A model generated the notes under the pieces. It had not been told where the DNA came from and did not search any database. It was given only the letters and a program-made list of their open reading frames with translations. The translations under genes were made by a program, and so were the position numbers. Below, one piece after another: positions 46,772-52,734 of a stretch of DNA of 64,000 nt (position 1 is its first letter; every line of letters starts with the position of its first letter). Location of the stretch: NCBI RefSeq assembly GCF_005925325.1, contig NZ_SRMP01000002.1, positions 777,708-841,707 on the forward strand, read 5' to 3'. This DNA is from Pedobacter helvus (GTDB taxonomy: Bacteria; Bacteroidota; Bacteroidia; Sphingobacteriales; Sphingobacteriaceae).

Positions 46772-47990
46772 ACCTAAACTGATACAGGTATTTGAACATC
46801 AGCGATTGCTTAAAAACAATACGTATGATGGCGTTTGCTTCGAAGATCGGTACTTCAAGGCTTTGTTGAAGTTGAATGAGCTGCACAATAGCAAATACTT
46901 CACACCTACTTATGAGGGTTTGAAGTTTGACAGTTACGTAGGTGTGCTGCAAATTGATGATTTGGTAATTGAAGTATTACCAAAAGTAGAGGGGTATACC
47001 GCTGAAAAAAACCAATGGCGAGATGTGTTGATTGAGATGCTGCGAGTAACACATCAGCTAAAGGTAAATGAGGTAGGGCAGGCTAGTGTTGCCAAACAAA
47101 GTATTCATTTATTGGATATTTATTTCGATTGGTTTTTGAGAGAAGTAGAACAACTGGTTCATGCTGGTTTAATTAAGCAGTATCGCAAGGAGACTAAAAA
47201 CACCTTAGCGCTGAAAGGAAAGTTGGAGTTTGCGGGGCATATCCGAAAAAACTTGGTGCATCAAGAACGGTTTTATACCACACATCAAGTGTACGACAAA
47301 GATCATTTGTTGCATAAAATAATGAATGAAGCTTTGCAGGTGGTAGAAACGATGTCAAAAGGCACTTATCGCTATGGACGCTGTAAAGCTGTGCAGCTGA
47401 ACTTTCCAGAAATGAGCACTTTGAAGGTAGTAGCACAGACTTTTGATAAAATTATATTTAATCGTAAGAACCAAGCTTACCAAACGGTAATTGCTTTGGC
47501 AAGGCTGATCATTTTGAACTATTCGCCCAATGTTAAACATGGTGATGAGCAGATGTTGGCCTTGATGTTTGATATGAATGATTTGTGGGAGAAGTATGTG
47601 TTAGCTAAATTGAAGCAACAAGCTGGTAGCGAATGGTTAGTAAAAGGACAGGATAGCAAAACATTTTGGGAGAACAAATCTATTAAGCCTGATATCGTGT
47701 TACAGCATGTGTTGACCCGAACCAATGTCATTGTTGATACCAAATGGAAGAACTACGCATATGATAAGATAGGATTGGATGATTTGCGACAAATCTATGT
47801 ATATAACGATTTTTGGGAGGCTGAGTTAGGAATGTTATTATACCCTAGTCCAACTGAGACGAAGATTGCAGTTAAGGGTACCTACGCTAAAAATGGTTAT
47901 CAAGGTAAAATAGGTTTAGCTACGGTTTTAACGGCAGATGGCAAGCTAAATAAAGATTTGGGATCGGATATTTTTGACTTACTATCATGA
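46764..47990 (+). CDS. mcrC: McrC-family restriction endonuclease subunit
   Basis: 408 aa, starting at GTG 46764 inside the mcrB stop region (8-nt overlap). Typical McrC features: GVLQIDDLVIEVLPKV near the N-terminus and a nuclease motif KPDIVLQHVLTRTNVIVDTKWK (Asp, then D-x-K) at about 311-332. McrC activates McrB hydrolysis and carries the PD-(D/E)XK cleavage site. Last gene of the defence cluster; the next gene is on the other strand. Confidence 0.9.
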   Translation: MAKPKLIQVFEHQRLLKNNTYDGVCFEDRYFKALLKLNELHNSKYFTPTYEGLKFDSYVGVLQIDDLVIEVLPKVEGYTAEKNQWRDVLIEMLRVTHQLKVNEVGQASVAKQSIHLLDIYFDWFLREVEQLVHAGLIKQYRKETKNTLALKGKLEFAGHIRKNLVHQERFYTTHQVYDKDHLLHKIMNEALQVVETMSKGTYRYGRCKAVQLNFPEMSTLKVVAQTFDKIIFNRKNQAYQTVIALARLIILNYSPNVKHGDEQMLALMFDMNDLWEKYVLAKLKQQAGSEWLVKGQDSKTFWENKSIKPDIVLQHVLTRTNVIVDTKWKNYAYDKIGLDDLRQIYVYNDFWEAELGMLLYPSPTETKIAVKGTYAKNGYQGKIGLATVLTADGKLNKDLGSDIFDLLS

Positions 47991-48158
47991 ACACCCTGAT
48001 TAAATCAGCATGTGTTGAAGACATTTCGGCAGCTTAGAGATTTTTATATTTAGCTTTAGATGATTTGCCTAGCTTGAAGTGACTTTATCGTTAAACAAGG
48101 TTTTAAATATCAGCTGAAAAATCCTGAAAAGTATTTAAACTAATGAAAATAATATGTG

Positions 48159-48692
48159 CTATTGTTTACGATCAATATGAGATAACACGTAATAGATATT
48201 ACCTCCATTAGTTTCTTCTAATGCTATGCCAACAGCTATTTTCTTTTTGCCAATTTCCCACTTGTAAGCTTCAAAAGCTTTACCATTTTGCATCTTTTCT
48301 TGTTTCGGATAACCTCGGTTATGTTGTGGTTCGCCATAGGTTGTGACAAAATACTGTTTAAGCAAATCCATTTTGTTAAATAGTGCTTGATCAAATTTTT
48401 TATTGCCGATGGTAGTAGTGTCAACTAAATAGATCATGTTTAGCTTCTGTGCATCATTAAAGTAAGAGGTGATATTATAGACCCTTTCGCCTAATTTTAC
48501 CAAAGAGTCTGGATGTAATTGATTAAACTGTTGTTCTGACATACCAAACTTAGTATCGGCAATGGCAATATTTTCTGTGACTTTAATTAAGCTATCAGTG
48601 ATAACAGTGGCTTTTCTTTCATTGCTGTATGTGCAAGAGAAAAGGACTAATGTAGCGGAAATGAATATTAAGATTAAGAAGCGATTATTCAT
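48159..48692 (-). CDS. Hypothetical lipoprotein
   Basis: 177 aa. The signal region ends LFSC with the lipidated Cys at residue 20. The mature part contains DTKFGMSEQQFNQL and YNITSYFNDAQKLNMIYLV, a pattern seen in small Bacteroidota lipoproteins of unknown role, and ends with a strand-rich part (KKIAVGIALEETNGGNIYYVLSHI). It is convergent with mcrC across 168 bp that show no gene. No function can be assigned. Confidence 0.7.
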   Translation of the reverse strand: MNNRFLILIFISATLVLFSCTYSNERKATVITDSLIKVTENIAIADTKFGMSEQQFNQLHPDSLVKLGERVYNITSYFNDAQKLNMIYLVDTTTIGNKKFDQALFNKMDLLKQYFVTTYGEPQHNRGYPKQEKMQNGKAFEAYKWEIGKKKIAVGIALEETNGGNIYYVLSHIDRKQ

Positions 48693-48738
48693 TAGTGTAA
48701 ATGGTTGAGATGCATGATGAAATGTGAAAACTCTCTAG

Positions 48739-48832
48739 GAGGTGCGGAAGAAGGGACTCGAACTTCTAGTAAAATGAACTTGTTTTTTAGGTTTGTACCC
48801 AGGACCGGGATCGAACCAGAAAGTTTTCCTTC
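48739..48832 (-). other. Two decayed tRNA 3' ends, possible attachment-site scar
   Basis: Read on the minus strand, two stretches look like tRNA T arm plus acceptor 3' strand. One is TGGTTCGATCCCGG with TCCTGGGTAC after it (about 48795-48818). The other is GAAGTTCGAGTCCCTTC followed by TTCCGCACC (about 48741-48766). The parts expected 5' of each (full D arm and acceptor 5' strand) are not intact, so neither is a working tRNA. tRNA 3' ends are the usual integration sites of genomic islands, and these lie just beyond the defence genes. Confidence 0.5.
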
Positions 48833-48851
48833 TAGCTAACTGACGATTTTT

Positions 48852-49097
48852 CTATTTATCAGCTAATTTAGAAAAATCTAATAATTCGGGTACTGATATT
48901 TTCAAATTATCCGCGATTAATTTAACGCTGCTAATGGATACATTTGTCTCAGCTCTTTCAATACGTCCAATTTGCCGAGTATCCAAGCCAGTCAGTTCTT
49001 GAAGCTTTTCTTGTGTTATATTTTTTGCTTCACGTATTTCAATTATTCGTTTTCCTAGTTTGACTAAATATTCTTGATCTCGGTATTGTTTTCCCAC
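48852..49097 (-). CDS. XRE-family helix-turn-helix regulator
   Basis: 81 aa from GTG 49097; the nearby ATG is out of frame. Residues about 12-68 form a Cro/CI-type HTH: LGKRIIEIREAKNITQEKLQELTGLDTRQIGRIERAETNVSIS (in part), then LKISVPELLDF. It is the size of a lone HTH protein, such as a restriction controller or phage-type repressor. It is divergent from the structured RNA at 49179, and a palindrome lies between them, so it probably controls itself and that RNA (inference). Confidence 0.85.
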   Translation of the reverse strand: MGKQYRDQEYLVKLGKRIIEIREAKNITQEKLQELTGLDTRQIGRIERAETNVSISSVKLIADNLKISVPELLDFSKLADK

Positions 49098-49130
49098 TCT
49101 GCAAAGTCCATATATTATTAAAAAAATATT

Positions 49131-49146
49131 AGGACATATTTGTCCT
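49131..49146. promoter_or_regulatory. Candidate operator of the XRE regulator
   Basis: AGGACA-TATT-TGTCCT is a perfect 6-bp inverted repeat with a 4-bp spacer. It lies 34 bp upstream of the XRE start and overlaps the candidate -33 element of the plus-strand RNA promoter, so binding could block it. Confidence 0.5.
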
Positions 49147-49173
49147 ATTTATAAATGATTTTATTTATATTTG
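49139..49173 (+). promoter_or_regulatory. Promoter of the structured RNA
   Basis: TTTG (49139-49142) and TATATTTG (49166-49173) match both Bacteroidota promoter elements, with a spacer of 23 nt, at the long end of the usual range. Start of transcription is expected near 49179. Confidence 0.55.
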
Positions 49174-49178
49174 ATTTA

Positions 49179-49558
49179 ATAAATAGGTATTAATAAGAGT
49201 CTTGCAATTCCTAATCTCACGCCGATGACGCAAGACAGCAGTTTAATGCCCATGTCTATATGTAGATGTATATATTTGTACATCGAAATAGATGTGGGGC
49301 TGCTGTAAATCCATGTCATCTTAAGGCGTGAGAACTTTAAAGGAGTTGTGGTGTGCAGTCCCACATGTATTATCTGGGCTATACTGCCAACAAGACTCGT
49401 ATAAACCAATACGAGCTCATGAAAAATCGTTTCATTCATTTGTATACCAAACTGATCAGTTTGGTTAAGCGCAATCCAGAATAGTTTGCCGTTTCCCAAA
49501 CGGCAGCGGTTTAGGTAATATGGTTAATAATTAAAATTTAGCTGCCGTTTGTTTTTTT
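49179..49558 (+). ncRNA. Structured non-coding RNA of unknown class, about 380 nt
   Basis: No coding frame, but many paired elements. CTCACGCC (49216-49223) pairs with GGCGTGAG (49325-49332). Inside it GATGAC (49224-49229) pairs with GTCATC (49315-49320), and CAGCAG (49236-49241) with CTGCTG (49300-49305). GTCTTGC (49199-49205) pairs with GCAAGAC (49230-49236), which would form a pseudoknot with the first helix. Further hairpins: GCAGT/ACTGC (49355-49387), CTCGTAT/ATACGAG (49396-49415), and ACCAAACTGA/TCAGTTTGGT (49446-49465). It has a promoter at its start and a terminator at its end. It fits no RNA family I can recognise; tmRNA, RNase P and SRP RNA hallmarks are absent. Confidence 0.6.
49488..49558 (+). 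terminator. Terminator with a competing hairpin
   Basis: CAAACGGCAGC (49497-49507) pairs with GCTGCCGTTTG (49541-49551), followed by seven T. The alternative GCCGTTT-CCC-AAACGGC (49488-49504) would use the same 5' arm, so two exclusive folds exist, as in attenuators. No nearby gene start shows that it controls read-through. Confidence 0.65.
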
Positions 49559-49740
49559 CTTCTATCGCATTAGTCCCGAACTCGCTTCGGAAGACGAGAG
49601 GGGTAGGCAATGCCAATAAACTTGTAGATATCTCCGCTACGGTCGATATGACGCAAGCTGGGCGAGGTCTGCAAGGTTTGAACTAAACAACCAAAAAACT
49701 AACAAACTAATCAACCAATTAAATAAAATATTAGAGGCTT

Positions 49741-49830
49741 CTTGTGGCGCCGTGGGGTGAGGTCTATTGGCTCTCGTCGAGCATTTCAGATGCACGCAAT
49801 TCGTTTAAATATCAACCTAGATACCAATAA
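49741..49830 (+). ncRNA. Guide-RNA-like cassette 1
   Basis: The 67 nt from CTTGTGGCGCCGT (49741) to TTCGTTTA (ending 49807) are homologous to cassette 2 (49907-49971). TTGTG (49742-49746) can pair with CGCAA (49795-49799), with a G-U pair. GCAT (49781-49784) pairs with ATGC (49790-49793). After TTCGTTTA the two cassettes diverge, here TATCAACCTAGATACCAA. A conserved 5' scaffold with a variable 3' tail is what a Cas12f or TnpB guide RNA looks like, and the dead Cas12f gene is 1.3 kb downstream on the same strand. The exact ends and the promoter are not determined. Confidence 0.45.
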
Positions 49831-49906
49831 TCAATGAACAAATAGCCTGACTAAACAACAAAAAAAATTAAATACCTAAGCAACTAATCAACAAAAATTG
49901 AGGTGT

Positions 49907-49994
49907 CTTGTGGCGCCGTAGGGCGGGGTAGTAGCACTCGCCAAGCATGTAAGGTGCACACAATTCGTTTACATAACCAAATAATACAGTAGAC
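49907..49994 (+). ncRNA. Guide-RNA-like cassette 2
   Basis: Second copy of the scaffold, with substitutions that keep the pairing. TTGTG (49908-49912) pairs with CACAA (49959-49963) without the G-U pair of cassette 1. GCAT (49945-49948) pairs with GTGC (49954-49957), where cassette 1 has ATGC. Similarity also extends about 30 nt upstream (AACTAATCAAC). The tail after TTCGTTTA is CATAACCAAATAATACAG, different from cassette 1, as expected for a second guide. A dispersed repeat with no RNA product remains possible. Confidence 0.45.
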
Positions 49995-50196
49995 AGTTTG
50001 TGAAGAGTAAAGAATAAAGAGCAAGGAACAAGTAATAATTAAGTGAATAATCAATATCCAAATACCAATAATCAAATTACAGCTGCCCAAAAGATAACCA
50101 AAAATTAAACACCTAACCAACCAAATTGGGGTTTCGCTCCGCTCAAAATGAACTAGTGAACCAATGAGTAATGAACCAATAAAATTAATGCTGCCT
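49995..50196. other. Gene-free AT-rich stretch with short worn repeats
   Basis: Contains ACCAATAATCAA twice within the wider region, a TTTCGCTCCGCTCAAAATGA piece, and AATGAACCAATGAG-type short repeats before the sigma gene. No promoter with both elements is seen for the sigma-dCas12f pair. The stretch 49560-49740 between the structured RNA and cassette 1 is likewise gene-free and holds a CCGAACTCGCTTCGG stem and a CTCCGCTACGGTCGATATGACG-like dispersed repeat. Confidence 0.5.
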
Positions 50197-50337
50197 ATGT
50201 TATTACGTAAAATTAAAATTAGCCCTGCAGGCGATTACTTGAAGTTACTGGCCGAGGGTAACGAACGGGGTCTGGCCTTCTTTTATAAGCGCTTTTTTAA
50301 CACCTTTTACATCAGGGCATTTAGGGGTACCAAGTAA
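50197..50337 (+). pseudogene. N-terminal part of the sigma factor, ended by an in-frame TAA
   Basis: From ATG 50197 the frame reads MLLRKIKISPAGDYLKLLAE, then GNERGLAFFYKRFFNTFYIRA and FRGTK, and stops at TAA 50335-50337. The same frame continues without a shift as DCCAAASIVQEAFLKLWL, which is the rest of sigma region 2. The two parts together make one normal ECF sigma N-terminus, so a single base change created the stop. Either the gene is recently inactivated, or the stop is read through, or the strain was misread at this base. Confidence 0.7.
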
Positions 50338-50361
50338 GACTGCTGTGCTGCAGCCAGTATA

Positions 50362-51048
50362 GTGCAGGAAGCCTTTTTGAAGCTATGGCTGTGCAGGGAG
50401 CAGGTAAAGACGGAGCAGGAACTGCTTGGTTTTCTACAGAGGCAGGTAAATGCAAACATTTATGCCTACTATGAAAAGTCGCAAACCAGATTTCAGCGTT
50501 CGCTATTGCAGGTAGATAGTCTCGAAAATGCAGATGATTACCTATTGAGGGATAACCCATTGTCAGAAGAAAGTGAAGATCTATTGCTGCTGGATGAGCT
50601 GGAAAGTGAGCGCAGGGCGCAACTGTTACAGCTAAAAAAGCTATTACCTACCTTAAAAAGCGAGCAGAAACTATTTATACGTTTGTGCCTTAAATACAGC
50701 TTTAATTACGACCGCATTGCATATTACCTGGGCGGCATTTCTGACTACGAGGTAGGGATGAAGTTAGAGGCGATGCTGGCAGAGCTGCGGCAGATTTTTA
50801 CCAGCAGTGATAAACTGGCGCTAATTAACCGAAAGGAAACGAAATTTAACTTGGAGGGTAATTTTAGCAGGCAGCAGGAAGAGGTGTTTAGGATGCGCTA
50901 TACCTTGCGCTATTCTTTTGAACAGATTGCTGAAGCAATGCAACTGAGCGAACAGGAGGTAAAACGTTTGTTTGTGACTGCGCATGCGGTGGTGGGGATA
51001 AGCAGGAAGCAAGGAATACGGAATAGAGCGCAAAGAATTACCAAATGA
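50362..51048 (+). CDS. ECF-type sigma factor linked to dead Cas12f (open part of an interrupted gene)
   Basis: 228 aa if begun at GTG 50362; the full frame from 50197 would give 283 codons including the internal TAA. SIVQEAFLKLWLCREQV is the core of sigma region 2.2. Region 4-like helices occur at about 85-140 (LPTLKSEQKLFIRLCLKYSFNYDRIAYYLG, in part), and again near the C-terminus (EEVFRMRYTLRYSFEQIAEAMQLSEQEVKRLF, in part), so two region-4-like modules may be present. ECF sigma factors direct RNA polymerase to promoters. In Bacteroidota some are encoded beside nuclease-dead Cas12f and are recruited by it and a guide RNA. The dCas12f gene follows after 9 nt. Confidence 0.7.
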   Translation: MQEAFLKLWLCREQVKTEQELLGFLQRQVNANIYAYYEKSQTRFQRSLLQVDSLENADDYLLRDNPLSEESEDLLLLDELESERRAQLLQLKKLLPTLKSEQKLFIRLCLKYSFNYDRIAYYLGGISDYEVGMKLEAMLAELRQIFTSSDKLALINRKETKFNLEGNFSRQQEEVFRMRYTLRYSFEQIAEAMQLSEQEVKRLFVTAHAVVGISRKQGIRNRAQRITK

Positions 51049-51057
51049 TAAGGAGAC

Positions 51058-52164
51058 ATGGAAGAAAATAAAACCACTGAAACGGTTATTTTAACCAGGA
51101 AAATACAGCTTTTATTGGATTGTGATGACCAAGAGCAGCGCAGTTTATATTATCAGCGCCTGTTTGCTTGGTCGGATATGGTATACAAGGGTGCCAATTT
51201 GGTGTTAAGCCATCAATATCTTTTAGATCATTTAAAAATGGTACCTTATTTAAACGAGAGGGTAAAGATAAAAATTGCTGATGCGGCTAAAGATGCGGAT
51301 GGGGTGTTGTGTACCTCAAAGATGAATGCAACTTACAGGGTGTTGACTTCCTATTATAAAGGGGAGCTGCCTTCGGCGGTGATATCGCCTTTAAGCCAAG
51401 CCTTGTTTAAGCTTTACAGGAGCGAAAGCTTAGCCTATAGCAGGGGCGAGCGCTCGTTGCGCAGTTACAAAAGAGGAATGCCCATTCCTATTTTGGGCAG
51501 CCAACTAAAATTAGCTCCTCACGAAAAAGCTAGGGAGTTTAAGGTTGGCTTGCTGCAAATCCCATTCCGTACTTTTTTAGGAAAAGACAAAACAGATAAG
51601 AGGTTGTTGTTGCAGCGTACCATGTTAGGTAGGGTAAAGGTTTGCAGTTGTGCCTTGAAAATAGTGGAAGGTAAGCTGTTTCTATTGCTTGCGGTTGAAA
51701 TGCCCAAGAAGGCAAACCCTTTACAGCCACATGTAATTGCCGAAGCAAGTTTGGGCATGGAGCATCCTATTGGGGTAAACGTGGGCAAACAGTATTTGCA
51801 TATAGGACACAAGGAAGAGTTCTTGCACCGTAGGTTGGCCATACAGGCGGCCATGCAGCGGGTACAGAAAGCTATGGCCTATAATGTTGGTGGGCGTGGT
51901 AAAAAACGAAAGCTAAATAGTATGGAACGCTTTAAGGATAAAGAAAAAGCCTATGTAGATAGCAAATTGCATTTATACAGCAGGAAGTTGATAGATTTTT
52001 GTGTGAAACACAGGGCGGGTACGCTGTTGTTGGTGAACCAGCAGGCCAAGGAAGAGGTGGCTAAGGAGGATGCTTTTTTACTGCGCAATTGGAGTTATTA
52101 TGGTTTGATAGAGAAGATTAAATACAAAGCGAAAATGGCAGGGATAAATTTGATTGTGGAGTGA
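51058..52164 (+). CDS. Nuclease-dead Cas12f-like protein (RNA-guided DNA-binding, no nuclease site)
   Basis: 368 aa from ATG 51058 with AAGGAGA just before it, a strong ribosome site unusual for this genome. The N-terminal half resembles Cas12f REC/wedge regions (SLRSYKRGMPIPIL, KLFLLLAVEMPKK). The RuvC part aligns with Cas12f: IGVNVGKQYLHI where active proteins have IDVG (D to N at 241), then RRLAIQAAMQRVQKAM, GRGKKRK, KLIDFCVKHRAGTLLLVNQQ where IEN/MENL-type motifs hold the Glu (E to N at 327), and WSYYGLIEKIKYKAKMAGINL. It ends exactly before the zinc ribbon and RuvC-III. It should bind DNA with a guide but not cut. Directly after a sigma gene, it fits the dCas12f-sigma-E RNA-guided transcription systems described in Bacteroidota. 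Confidence 0.85.
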   Translation: MEENKTTETVILTRKIQLLLDCDDQEQRSLYYQRLFAWSDMVYKGANLVLSHQYLLDHLKMVPYLNERVKIKIADAAKDADGVLCTSKMNATYRVLTSYYKGELPSAVISPLSQALFKLYRSESLAYSRGERSLRSYKRGMPIPILGSQLKLAPHEKAREFKVGLLQIPFRTFLGKDKTDKRLLLQRTMLGRVKVCSCALKIVEGKLFLLLAVEMPKKANPLQPHVIAEASLGMEHPIGVNVGKQYLHIGHKEEFLHRRLAIQAAMQRVQKAMAYNVGGRGKKRKLNSMERFKDKEKAYVDSKLHLYSRKLIDFCVKHRAGTLLLVNQQAKEEVAKEDAFLLRNWSYYGLIEKIKYKAKMAGINLIVE

Positions 52165-52734
52165 GGAATGAAGAGATAATGGTTAATGATAAATGAGGGG
52201 GACGGATAGCAATAAACAAATTCCAATGATCAATTTACAATGGGTTAGTAGCTATTCATTACCCTTTGCTTCAGCTGACGGCTAGAAATAGTAATTGAAT
52301 GAACAGTATGCATTTTTTAGTTAACCGATTAACCAATTACACGCTTAACCCAATGAACTAATGCCCAGCGAACCAATGAACTAATGAACTGATGACCAAT
52401 GAACCAATAACACCACTCAAGGCCAGCTCCACACATCCTCCACACATGGTCAACACAAGGATGACACATGAATCACACAACAATGACACATAAAAGGTAC
52501 ATGAATCACACAAGAACAACACATGAATCACACATAAATAATGGTTAATGATAAAGGCTTAATGTTTAATGAGCGAGGAATAATGGCCGATGAACTAATG
52601 AACAATCATCAATTTCCAATTTGCCTCCCCGATATATCGGGGTTTCGCTTCGCTCAAAATGAACCAATGACGAAAAAAGGTATAGCATTACCTCCCAATT
52701 CATATCGAGGTGAGGTTAAAAAATACTCCCGCAT
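52165..52734. repeat. Gene-free region with short tandem repeats
   Basis: AATGAACTAATG / GAACCAATGA short repeats lie at about 52350-52420, followed by a minisatellite at about 52430-52545 built on ACACATGAATCACACA units, which is tandem but irregular. A CCCGATATATCGGGGTTTCG stem is at about 52628-52648. No promoter or open frame of note. Confidence 0.65.

Noticed and set aside
48739..48832. Working tRNA genes
   Set aside because: Only T arm and 3' acceptor strands can be paired or recognised; no complete cloverleaf could be drawn.
49179..49558. Retron msr-msd RNA
   Set aside because: The nested long hairpins are suggestive, but no reverse transcriptase gene is present anywhere in the window.
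49741..49994. CRISPR array
   Set aside because: Only two scaffold copies, 166 bp apart and diverged, without short regular repeats and spacers, and no cas1/cas2; better read as separate guide-RNA-like units.
51058..52164. Active TnpB transposon nuclease of an IS200/IS605 element
   Set aside because: RuvC Asp and Glu are replaced, the zinc ribbon is missing, there is no TnpA and no element ends, and the gene follows a sigma factor with a 9-nt gap.
52430..52545. CRISPR array
   Set aside because: Units are 12-20 bp, irregular and without unique spacers; a minisatellite.
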